Assembly (NCBI GenBank): GCA_964583165.1 | Contig: CAZOVK010000095.1 | Location: 1 to 7,308 of the forward strand | Source: CAZOVK01 sp964583165 | GTDB lineage: Bacteria > Bacillota > Clostridia > Lachnospirales > WRAX01 | Direction of reading: 5' to 3' | DNA length: 7,308 nt | Shown here: piece by piece, positions 1 through 5,454 of the stretch | Layout: every line of letters begins with the position of its first letter | Numbering within the stretch: position 1 is the stretch's first letter | Position numbers and translations under genes: made by a program | The notes under the pieces: model-generated | Told to the model about the DNA's origin: nothing | The model's input: the letters and a program-made list of their open reading frames with translations, nothing else | Databases searched by the model: none

Positions 1-33
1 AATACTAATACACAGGGAATCAAAGGTGAGTAT

Positions 34-726
34 ATGAAACCTCATTCAAAATATTATAACACGCCTTGCGCCGATATGGAAACAATTTTGCATGATTTAA
101 GGGCTCCGATTGCCGTGATTCACTCGGCGGTGCAACTAATGGGCATGTCGGCTAATCAAAACAACGAATTTACGGAATATATCGCTCTTATCCGAAGGCA
201 ATGCGACAAGGTTTTGAAGCTCTTGGAACTACCTGAGGAGCAGACAACGCGGCGTATAGAACATGGGGCTAATGAGCAGCTCAGTTTAATAACCGCAATC
301 GGTCAGGTTCTGGATTCGGCGCGTGTGCTTGCGGATTCAAGTGGCTTGACCTTTATATTCTATAGCGAATGCGCGGCGGCAAGTGTAAACATGGATGCTG
401 TCGCGTTTGAGCGTGTGCTCATGAACATACTAACGAACTCCATCAAATATTCGCCCAATGGTGACACGGTCACAGTCAAGCTTTCGGTGCATGATGGTTT
501 CGCGTATATCAGCGTAACAGACAACGGACTAGGCGTGGACCTTGATTTCATGCCGACTATCTTTGAACGCTATGAACGCGCCACAGAAACGGCTGACGGG
601 CGAGGGTTAGGGTTATTCATCGTAAAAGATATAGTCACAGCGGCGGGCGGAACAGTAGAAGCCTACTCTAACGGCCTCTTTCAAGGCATGACAATAGAAA
701 TCAAACTGCCCCTAGCCACAACGTAG
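34..726 (+). CDS. Sensor histidine kinase, soluble, no input domain
   Basis: A 230-residue two-component histidine kinase made almost only of the transmitter. It should autophosphorylate a histidine with ATP and pass the phosphate to a response regulator. The dimerisation/phosphoacceptor helix starts near residue 18, with His20 in an HDLRAP H-box. The HATPase_c domain covers about 85-226, with the N-box near 131-140 (NILTNSIKYS), the G1 box DNGLG at 163-167, an F-box IFERY at 176-180 and the G2 box GRGLGL at 189-194. There is no transmembrane segment or recognisable sensor domain, so it is predicted to be cytoplasmic. The ATG at 34 is preceded by AAAGGTG at 22-28, a fair ribosome binding site. 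However, the frame stays open to the left edge, so a longer protein with an N-terminal sensor cannot be excluded. The partner regulator is not in the window. The family call is sure; the start and ligand are not. Confidence 0.88.
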   Translation: MKPHSKYYNTPCADMETILHDLRAPIAVIHSAVQLMGMSANQNNEFTEYIALIRRQCDKVLKLLELPEEQTTRRIEHGANEQLSLITAIGQVLDSARVLADSSGLTFIFYSECAAASVNMDAVAFERVLMNILTNSIKYSPNGDTVTVKLSVHDGFAYISVTDNGLGVDLDFMPTIFERYERATETADGRGLGLFIVKDIVTAAGGTVEAYSNGLFQGMTIEIKLPLATT

Positions 727-731
727 GGGCA
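707..731 (+). other. Stem-loop spanning the histidine kinase stop codon
   Basis: TGCCCCTA (707-714) and TAGGGGCA (724-731) form a perfect 8-bp stem with a 9-nt loop. The kinase stop codon TAG (724-726) sits in the right arm. No T-run follows, so this is not a standard intrinsic terminator. It could protect the mRNA 3' end or be the remnant of a dispersed palindromic repeat. The structure is seen directly; any function is inferred. Confidence 0.5.
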
Positions 732-777
732 CATAATGCGCGTCCGTATCGTGCCACATGTCTTACCATAAAATTGA

Positions 778-793
778 ATAAGCCTAAGCTTAT
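778..793 (+). repeat. Small inverted repeat upstream of the amidase gene
   Basis: ATAAGC and GCTTAT form a 6-bp perfect dyad around a 4-nt loop. It lies 5 bp before a larger hairpin in the same leader. It may be an operator or a minor RNA stem. A 6-bp dyad can arise by chance, so confidence is low. Confidence 0.3.
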
Positions 794-798
794 CCGAA

Positions 799-832
799 TA
801 CATATTACTTGTAGGCCAGACAGTAATATGTA
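799..832 (+). promoter_or_regulatory. Leader hairpin abutting the amidase ribosome binding site
   Basis: TACATATTAC (799-808) and GTAATATGTA (823-832) are perfect 10-bp complementary arms. Inside, TGT (810-812) can pair with ACA (820-822) past a one-base bulge, giving up to 13 pairs. The last base of the right arm is also the first base of the AGGAGGG ribosome binding site (832-838). The position suggests either an RNA element affecting ribosome access or a DNA operator. The dyad is seen directly; the role is inferred. Confidence 0.55.
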
Positions 833-843
833 GGAGGGAAAGC

Positions 844-1521
844 GTGAAGAGTATATTACGCAAGCGATATGTTGCCGCATTTGTGATTGTTGCCGCGTTT
901 ATGGGCATTGTTTACCTGTTGTTCGGAGCACACAGTGTTGAAACGTTCTCCATGCCCGTCAACAAGCGCGTTATTATGATTGACCCGGGGCACGGCGGAT
1001 GGGACCCGGGCAAGGTTGCCGGGAAGGTAAACGAGAGTGACATAAACTTGAGTATCTCACTGAAACTGCAAGAGCTTCTGGAGCAGGGGGGCGCGACGGT
1101 TTTTATGACACGCGTGGATGATTCGGCGCTGGGTGACACTAAGGCAATTGATATGTCACGGCGTGTACAAATAGCGAATAACGCCGATTGTGAAGTCACG
1201 CTGAGTATACATCAGAACTCATACCATACACCGGATGTGAGCGGCCCACAGGTATTCTATGACCATGAATCGGAGAGAGGGCAACTGCTCGCTGAAGTTC
1301 TCCAAAACAAGCTCGAATCTGTCCTTGGTGAGAATAAAAAGCGTGAGGCGCGACCAAACCCTGATTACTACATGCTCAAACGCACGCGCTTCACGTCAGT
1401 CATTGTGGAATGTGGCTTTTTATCAAACGCGTCAGACAGGAGCAAGCTTACAAGCGAGAAGTACCAAGATAAGGTAGCGTGGGCGCTGTATTTAGGACTT
1501 GTTGAGTATTTCAGTAAATAA
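844..1521 (+). CDS. cwlD: Membrane-anchored N-acetylmuramoyl-L-alanine amidase, CwlD-like
   Basis: A 225-residue zinc amidase of the Amidase_3 family, which cuts the bond between N-acetylmuramic acid and the L-alanine of the stem peptide in peptidoglycan. An N-terminal hydrophobic segment at about 10-28, after a basic start, is a signal anchor. The catalytic domain fills 42-224. Expected zinc ligands are His50 (in DPGHGG, 47-52), Glu64 (in the NESDINL stretch) and His123 (in SIHQNS). The catalytic glutamate is Glu189, in VIVECGFLSN. Length and layout, including the SGPQVFY and late CGFLSN stretches, match Bacillus subtilis CwlD, which helps make muramic delta-lactam in the spore cortex. That specific role is inferred from family resemblance. 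The start is GTG at 844, with AGGAGGG at 832-838 and a 5-nt spacer. The gene stops 12 bp before the convergent mnmA stop. Confidence 0.85.
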   Translation: MKSILRKRYVAAFVIVAAFMGIVYLLFGAHSVETFSMPVNKRVIMIDPGHGGWDPGKVAGKVNESDINLSISLKLQELLEQGGATVFMTRVDDSALGDTKAIDMSRRVQIANNADCEVTLSIHQNSYHTPDVSGPQVFYDHESERGQLLAEVLQNKLESVLGENKKREARPNPDYYMLKRTRFTSVIVECGFLSNASDRSKLTSEKYQDKVAWALYLGLVEYFSK

Positions 1522-1552
1522 AAGGGGCAGGGGTTACCGAATAACCCCGCCC
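1514..1552 (-). terminator. Intrinsic terminator of the isc-mnmA operon
   Basis: Read on the minus strand, GGGC-GGGGTTA (1552-1542) pairs with TAACCCC-T-GCCC (1536-1525) around a TTCGG loop, with one bulged base. It is followed by CTTTTATTTA. The stem overlaps the last codons and TAA of mnmA, and the U-rich tail is encoded by the last codons and stop of the convergent amidase gene. No T-run follows on the + strand, so it should act mainly on the minus-strand operon. Confidence 0.7.
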
Positions 1553-2556
1553 GCGATTACTATATCACCACTATAAAAAACGGCGCTCTGCCCCGGTGTG
1601 ACGGCGCGTTGTTTCGTATCAAAGACGGCTTTCAGGCCGTTTTCTGTATTGTAAAGGATACAATCAGACATGCGCTGGCTGTAACGGACTTTGGCGCGTG
1701 AAGGTGTTCCGTCGGAAATGGTCTTCATGCCCGAGAACACCACATCAGTTACATAAACTGTATCAGTGAACAAATCTTCGTCATAACCAAGAGTAACCGT
1801 ATTATTGACCGTATTGACGGCTGTTACATACCGCCGCTCACCAAAACCCATCTGCAAGCCCTTGCGCTGACCGATTGTGTAGTGAATCGCGCCCGGGTGA
1901 GTGCCGATTACGCGCCCGTTTGTGTCGATAAAGTTGCCGGGTTCGGATGTTACGCCGTTTTCTTTCAAGAAGCTGACATAATCGCCGTTCTGTATGAAAC
2001 AGATTTCCTGTGAATCGGGTGTTTCAGCCGCTGTCTGACCGTTTTCTGCGGCGACTTGACGGATTACGTCCTTTGTGTACATACCGCAAGGGAAGATTAT
2101 GCGCGACAGTTGTTCTTGCGAAAGCCGGTAGAGCATGTAAGTCTGATCTTTGCGTGAATCGCTAGCCATTTGTAGCGCGAAACGCCCTTTGTCCGTTGTG
2201 GTTACACGCGCATAATGCCCAGTCGAGATGAAGTCCGCGCCGACAACATCTGCTTGAGCTGTAAGAGCCGCGAACTTCACCAGTGGGTTACACATAATAC
2301 AAGGGTTCGGCGTTTTGGCGTTCTTGTACGAATCAATGAAGTAGGGGATAACCGTTTCAGAAAAGTTTTTCGACACATCGGCGACATAGAACGGTACGCC
2401 TAACTCACGAGTGGCGATTTCAGCGTTTTCGGAATTCTGACCCTCAAAGAAGCGCAGGAACACACCCATCACGTCATAACCATCATGCCTAAGCAGATGA
2501 GCGGCAACAGAACTGTCAACGCCGCCGCTCATGCCGAGTAAAACCCTTTTATTCAT
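1534..2556 (-). CDS. mnmA: tRNA-specific 2-thiouridylase MnmA
   Basis: This enzyme activates U34 of the tRNAs for Lys, Glu and Gln with ATP and replaces the C2 oxygen with sulfur, giving 2-thiouridine. The 340-residue protein opens with the PP-loop SGGVDSS (10-16). The NPCIMCN stretch (84-90) holds Cys89, aligned with the first catalytic cysteine of the family, plus an extra Cys86. Cys186, in DSQEICFI, is the second catalytic cysteine. GTGHYAR-type (here STGHYAR, 111-117) and HYTIGQRKGL (225-234) are typical landmarks, and a beta-barrel domain follows to the end. I start it at ATG 2556, because MNKRVLLGMSGG fits the family N-terminus. A TTG at 2586 would add ten low-complexity residues. The ATG overlaps the iscU stop by 8 nt and has no good ribosome binding site of its own, so translational coupling is likely. 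Placement behind iscS suggests IscS as sulfur donor. Confidence 0.95.
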   Translation of the reverse strand: MNKRVLLGMSGGVDSSVAAHLLRHDGYDVMGVFLRFFEGQNSENAEIATRELGVPFYVADVSKNFSETVIPYFIDSYKNAKTPNPCIMCNPLVKFAALTAQADVVGADFISTGHYARVTTTDKGRFALQMASDSRKDQTYMLYRLSQEQLSRIIFPCGMYTKDVIRQVAAENGQTAAETPDSQEICFIQNGDYVSFLKENGVTSEPGNFIDTNGRVIGTHPGAIHYTIGQRKGLQMGFGERRYVTAVNTVNNTVTLGYDEDLFTDTVYVTDVVFSGMKTISDGTPSRAKVRYSQRMSDCILYNTENGLKAVFDTKQRAVTPGQSAVFYSGDIVIAGGVIR

Positions 2557-2983
2557 GCTCAAACTCGTGCTCGTCGTCGTGTTCAACGGGTTCTTCTAAG
2601 CCCGGGATTGTGATATTATTCTTTTTCGCATAGTCCCAAAGGGCGGCGTGGATGGCTTCTTCGGCAAGGCATGAACAGTGGATTTTCACGGGCGGTAGAC
2701 CGCCGAGGGCTTCTGTCACGGCTTGATTCGTTATGTGAAGCGCTTCTTCAATCGTCTTGCCGATAATCATTTCCGTAGCCATACTGCTCGTTGCGACAGC
2801 CGCGCCGCAGCCGAAAGTCTTGAATTTCGCGTCCTTTATCACGCCGTCTTCAATCGACAGCGACACGCGCATAATATCGCCGCATTTAGCGTTGCCGACT
2901 TGACCGACACCACTTGCGTCCTCTATCTCTCCCACGTTACGCGGGTTTTCGAAGTGGTCCATTACTAATTCTGAGTATTGCAT
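2549..2983 (-). CDS. iscU: Iron-sulfur cluster scaffold protein IscU/NifU N-terminal type
   Basis: A 144-residue scaffold on which [2Fe-2S] and [4Fe-4S] clusters are built from iron and from sulfur delivered by IscS, in the cytoplasm. The cluster ligands are visible: Cys34 and Asp36 in NAKCGD, Cys59 in FGCGAA, and His102-Cys103 in IHCSC. The distance from Cys59 to Cys103 (44) matches IscU and leaves no room for the insertion that marks SufU, so this is IscU type. After about residue 130 the protein ends in an acidic, histidine-rich tail (HDDEHEFEHE), beyond the usual fold. The ATG is preceded by AGGAGG at 2990-2995 with a 6-nt spacer. The gap to the iscS stop is only 14 bp, and the end overlaps mnmA, all pointing to one transcript. 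Confidence 0.95.
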   Translation of the reverse strand: MQYSELVMDHFENPRNVGEIEDASGVGQVGNAKCGDIMRVSLSIEDGVIKDAKFKTFGCGAAVATSSMATEMIIGKTIEEALHITNQAVTEALGGLPPVKIHCSCLAEEAIHAALWDYAKKNNITIPGLEEPVEHDDEHEFEHE

Positions 2984-2997
2984 ATTAAGCCTCCTGT

Positions 2998-4155
2998 TTA
3001 GCTTTCGTGGTAGAGTGGTGACATCTTCCGCAGTTTCTGTATTATATTGGGAAGGACTGCCAGTACCTCGTCTATCTCTTCTTCTGTGTTATATCGCCCG
3101 ATAGACATACGCAGTGAACCGTGCGCTATTTCGTGGGGTAACCCGATTGAGAGCAGAACATGTGACGGGTCAAGTGAAGCCGACGTACACGCCGAACCAC
3201 TCGAACAGCAAATGCCCTTCATATCCAAAGCCAAAAGCATCGATTCGCCCTCAATAAATTCGACGCTGATATTCACGTTACCGGGCAGGCGTTGTGTCGG
3301 ATGACCGTTTAAGCGCGTATGCGGCACTAGTTTTAAGAAGCCGTCGATAAGCTTGTCGCGCAGTGCCGAAATACGCAACGCCTCATGTGCCATCTCCTTA
3401 GCCGCCAATTCAGCGCAAAGCCCGAGTGCCGCAATGCCCGCGACATTCTCTGTGCCCGCGCGTCTACGCATTTCTTGTGCGCCGCCGTGTATGAATGTTT
3501 TAATCGGCGTACCTTTTCTTATATACAACGCGCCAACGCCCTTTGGCCCATAGATTTTGTGGGCTGACAGCGTGAGTAAATCAATGTTCATGCGCTTAAC
3601 GTCTATCGGCACATGCCCAAATGCCTGAACCGCGTCTGTATGGAAAACTATGTTGTGTGATTTCGTTATCTGCCCAATTTGTTCAATCGGCTGAAGCGTC
3701 CCGATTTCGTTATTCGCAAACATTATAGAAACTAAAATCGTGTCGGGGCGTATCGCGGCTTCAAGGTCAGATGGTTTGACTTGCCCATATTTATCGACAG
3801 GCAAATATGTCACGTCATAACCTAGCTTCTGCATATACTCAAATGAGTGCAGAATCGCGTGGTGCTCTATTTGTGTTGTGATTATGTGTTTGCCCTTGTG
3901 CGCGAGGGCTTCACAAACGCCTGAAACCGCCCAGTTGTCGGCTTCTGTGCCCGCGCCCGTGAACACTATCTCTTTGCTGTCGGCATTCAGCACTTTCGCA
4001 ACTTGCGCACGTGCTGTTTCTATGGCTTTATGAGCCTCATATCCTATGGAGTAGGGGCTTGAGGGGTTGCCGTAACTCTCGGTTAGGTACTTCATCATTA
4101 TTTCTACAGCTTCTTTGCGCGGCTTGGTTGTCGCCGCGTTATCAAGGTAAATCAT
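2998..4155 (-). CDS. iscS: Cysteine desulfurase IscS/NifS family
   Basis: A pyridoxal-phosphate enzyme of aminotransferase class V, 385 residues. It converts L-cysteine to L-alanine and leaves a persulfide on its own cysteine, feeding IscU and probably MnmA. It begins with MIYLDNAATTKP. His98 in IEHH stacks on the cofactor, Asp174 and Gln177 lie in HTDAVQ, and Lys200 in SAHKIYGPKG is the Schiff-base lysine. Cys323, in SGSACTS, is the sulfur-carrying cysteine on a mobile loop. The loop is of the long group I kind (IscS/NifS) rather than the SufS kind, and the length is close to NifS (about 400). The ATG at 4155 has GAGGGTG (4161-4167) 5 nt upstream. I see no promoter in the 124 bp separating it from iscR, so it is probably read from the iscR promoter through a strongly structured intergenic region. 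Confidence 0.96.
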   Translation of the reverse strand: MIYLDNAATTKPRKEAVEIMMKYLTESYGNPSSPYSIGYEAHKAIETARAQVAKVLNADSKEIVFTGAGTEADNWAVSGVCEALAHKGKHIITTQIEHHAILHSFEYMQKLGYDVTYLPVDKYGQVKPSDLEAAIRPDTILVSIMFANNEIGTLQPIEQIGQITKSHNIVFHTDAVQAFGHVPIDVKRMNIDLLTLSAHKIYGPKGVGALYIRKGTPIKTFIHGGAQEMRRRAGTENVAGIAALGLCAELAAKEMAHEALRISALRDKLIDGFLKLVPHTRLNGHPTQRLPGNVNISVEFIEGESMLLALDMKGICCSSGSACTSASLDPSHVLLSIGLPHEIAHGSLRMSIGRYNTEEEIDEVLAVLPNIIQKLRKMSPLYHES

Positions 4156-4203
4156 ATGTTCACCCTCTATCCTTCTATTTCAGGCTTTTGTTTTTTTGCA
4201 CCC

Positions 4204-4234
4204 TGACAACTAATAGCCACGCTTTTAGTTGTCA
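4204..4234 (-). repeat. Intergenic palindrome 1 between iscR and iscS
   Basis: TGACAACTAA (4204-4213) and TTAGTTGTCA (4225-4234) are perfect 10-bp arms. After one T-T mismatch the stem resumes as AGC/GCT with a 3-nt loop. It has no T-run on either exit side, so it is not an intrinsic terminator. It touches palindrome 2 with no gap. Confidence 0.6.
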
Positions 4235-4250
4235 CCCCTCTAAAGAGGGG
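4235..4250 (-). repeat. Intergenic palindrome 2 between iscR and iscS
   Basis: CCCCTC (4235-4240) and GAGGGG (4245-4250) pair around a TAAA loop, giving a compact 6-bp GC-rich hairpin. It sits directly between palindromes 1 and 3 with no spacer on either side. As RNA it would be a stable stem within the iscR-iscS message. Confidence 0.6.
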
Positions 4251-4296
4251 CACGGCGGCAACGAACAATGAATTGTGAATTATTGTTGCCGCCGTG
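4251..4296 (-). repeat. Intergenic palindrome 3, reaching into the iscR end
   Basis: CACGGCGGCAAC (4251-4262) and GTTGCCGCCGTG (4285-4296) are perfect 12-bp arms around an AT-rich 22-nt loop, which holds a TGAATT direct repeat (4269-4274, 4276-4281). The right arm encodes the last residues of IscR (RRQQ plus part of the preceding serine codon), and the TAA stop lies in the loop. No T-run follows on the minus strand. The form resembles dispersed palindromic intergenic repeats, or an RNA processing or stabilising stem. Confidence 0.65.
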
Positions 4297-4693
4297 ATAA
4301 ATCTTCTAGGGTAATTGCGTCAACGACGGCGTTTGTGCTAGAAAAAATCTGCTCCCAGACTGTTTTTGTACAGCATGTCTTGCAATATCCGGACGGACAA
4401 GCATCAACACCGTCACCCACGCAAGCCACAGGCGACAAATCGCCCTCCAGTACGCGGAGAACATCCCCTACGGTGATGTCGGCGGGCGACTTTGTGAGTA
4501 CATAACCGCCATATGCTCCGCGCGTACTCCTTACGAGTTCGGCTTTTTTGAGAACCGCCATGAGCTGTTCAAGATAATTCTCCGGGATGCCCTCCTGTTG
4601 GGCAATGGTTTTGAGCGATAGCGGGCGGTCTTGCGTGGCCGCGAGTGCGGTCATTGCTTTAAGCCCATAACGCCCCTTTGTAGAAACCCTCAT
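4280..4693 (-). CDS. iscR: Rrf2-family Fe-S regulator IscR
   Basis: A 137-residue winged-helix repressor of the Rrf2 family that senses Fe-S cluster status and controls cluster assembly genes. The N-terminus MRVSTKGRYGL and the helix-turn-helix region through about residue 60 (SLKTIAQQEG, then IPENYLEQLM) are typical. Candidate cluster cysteines are Cys91, Cys99 and Cys104, lined up with the three cysteines of Escherichia coli IscR. Cys107 and Cys108 lie where the E. coli histidine ligand would be. I chose ATG 4693 because it gives the family N-terminus. A GTG at 4702 would add three residues, and neither has a strong ribosome binding site. It leads the iscS-iscU-mnmA cluster, where autoregulation is the usual arrangement. 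The last residues are encoded by one arm of a palindrome. A different Rrf2 role, such as cysteine sensing, is less likely given these cysteines and neighbours. Confidence 0.9.
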   Translation of the reverse strand: MRVSTKGRYGLKAMTALAATQDRPLSLKTIAQQEGIPENYLEQLMAVLKKAELVRSTRGAYGGYVLTKSPADITVGDVLRVLEGDLSPVACVGDGVDACPSGYCKTCCTKTVWEQIFSSTNAVVDAITLEDLSRRQQ

Positions 4694-4725
4694 TCGTAAC
4701 ACCAGCTTCTCTTCGTTGTAAACAT

Positions 4726-4754
4726 ACTATAACATCAACGAGGGTTAATGTCAA
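4726..4754 (-). promoter_or_regulatory. Housekeeping promoter of the isc operon
   Basis: Read on the minus strand, TTGACA (4754-4749) and TATAGT (4731-4726) are separated by exactly 17 bp. This is a near-consensus sigma-A promoter, and it implies a leader of about 25 nt before the iscR ATG. No second promoter of similar quality appears between iscR and mnmA. Confidence 0.8.
4732..4751. promoter_or_regulatory. Candidate IscR operator in the promoter spacer
   Basis: ACATCAAC (4732-4739) and GTTAATGT (4744-4751) form a dyad with 7 of 8 pairs matching around GAGG. It fills the spacer and overlaps half of the -35 box. Binding there would block RNA polymerase, as expected for an autorepressing Rrf2 protein. 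The dyad is seen; assignment to IscR is inference from position. Confidence 0.45.
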
Positions 4755-4771
4755 GTGTTTTAGTAGGAATT

Positions 4772-4799
4772 AAAAAACCCCGAGAACTCGGGGTTTTTT
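4772..4799 (-). terminator. Intrinsic terminator after the lipoprotein gene
   Basis: CCCCGA (4778-4783) and TCGGGG (4788-4793) form the core stem around GAAC. It is flanked by A6 and T6, so there is a U-run in either direction. It begins right after the TGA stop of the minus-strand lipoprotein gene and isolates that gene from the isc promoter just to its left. Its symmetry would allow bidirectional action, but no + strand gene leads into it. Confidence 0.88.
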
Positions 4800-4800
4800 A

Positions 4801-5379
4801 TCATAAAGTGGGCGCAACACGGAACAAAATATCGTCGTCGCGGTAGTTTTCCAGATTTTTTCTGTTGTCGCTTATGCCGCCAGCCGCTAAATCGGTTATG
4901 CGCCTAACCAAATCGGGCGCTGTCGTAATGGATACATGGTCAATGCTGTTATCGAGCTTTCTAACATTCTTTTCAACAAGGCGTTTTAACTCAATCAAAG
5001 GCTCGTCCGTCAGCTCTTTGTCTAGCGTAAGCCCCACTATGGCTGTGTTGCCTGTTATGACGGTTTGGGCGGTTTTTACGCCCTCAATCTCTGTAACGCG
5101 GTCAGCTATGCGCTTTGCGCGGGTTCTTGATGTCATTTTATCACTGTCGCCCATTGGTGTTGTGTCGTTTACAATCACGCCGGGGTTTGTGGTTTTGTTC
5201 GCGCTTGCGGTTGTGTTCTTGATACTCTGTTTGCGAGAGTTTGAAACGCGAACGACACTGTTTGACACGGTATAGCTGTTTGGCTGTTCCGTCGTTACTG
5301 TTTCTTTGCGTGACGAACAAGCCGTTAGCCAGACTAAAGCCATTGCAACAAAAATCGGTAAAAAGCGTTTATATGTCAT
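4801..5379 (-). CDS. Sporulation lipoprotein, YhcN/YlaJ family
   Basis: A 192-residue lipoprotein. Residues 4-20 form a signal peptide ending in the lipobox LTAC, so Cys21 should be lipidated and the protein anchored on the outer face of the membrane. A low-complexity Ser/Thr/Asn-rich linker runs to about residue 75. The region from about 85 to 170 fits the YhcN/YlaJ domain: RIADRVTEIEGV, then TAQTVITGNTAIVGL, then a charged helix (LIELKRLVEKNVRKLD) and HVSITTAPDLVRRI, a BON-like alpha-beta pattern. In Bacillus, relatives are found in spore membranes or are needed for normal germination or outgrowth; the biochemical role is unknown. The ATG has AGGAGG at 5385-5390 with a 5-nt spacer. It lies 75 bp behind cheV on the same strand with no clear terminator between, so read-through is possible. 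The family call rests on pattern recognition rather than a search. Confidence 0.75.
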   Translation of the reverse strand: MTYKRFLPIFVAMALVWLTACSSRKETVTTEQPNSYTVSNSVVRVSNSRKQSIKNTTASANKTTNPGVIVNDTTPMGDSDKMTSRTRAKRIADRVTEIEGVKTAQTVITGNTAIVGLTLDKELTDEPLIELKRLVEKNVRKLDNSIDHVSITTAPDLVRRITDLAAGGISDNRKNLENYRDDDILFRVAPTL

Positions 5380-5396
5380 AGATTCCTCCTAATTCG

Positions 5397-5417
5397 ATAG
5401 ATAACAGTAGTATCTAT
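5397..5417 (-). promoter_or_regulatory. Inverted repeat upstream of the lipoprotein gene
   Basis: ATAGATA (5397-5403) and TATCTAT (5411-5417) are perfect 7-bp arms with a 7-nt spacer, 6 bp upstream of the ribosome binding site. It could be an operator or a leader stem. I could not place a convincing promoter around it, and AT-rich dyads of this size can occur by chance. Confidence 0.35.
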
Positions 5418-5454
5418 ATAATTAGAAGGAATTATGCGGATTCAGCGCAAAAAC

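Noticed and set aside
770..807. A sigma-G or sigma-E promoter for the amidase (TGAATA at 775-780, CATATTA at 801-807)
   Set aside because: The elements resemble sporulation consensus boxes, but the 20-bp spacing is too long for either factor.
681..1199. Minus-strand open frames opposite the kinase-amidase junction and amidase
   Set aside because: They have no ribosome binding site or recognisable domain and lie opposite well-supported genes.
2557..2586. TTG start for mnmA, ten residues longer
   Set aside because: The added Thr/Ser-rich residues are an artefact of reading the His/acidic tail codons of iscU in another frame; family members begin next to the PP-loop as the ATG 2556 form does.
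4184..4204. T-rich tract near palindrome 1 as an intrinsic terminator
   Set aside because: On the + strand the T-run comes before the hairpin rather than after it, and on the minus strand it reads as an A-run, so the geometry is wrong both ways.
5400..5450. A sporulation promoter upstream of the lipoprotein gene (TGAATC and TATATAG on the minus strand)
   Set aside because: The -10 part matches the sigma-G consensus poorly, and several equally weak alternatives exist in this AT-rich stretch.
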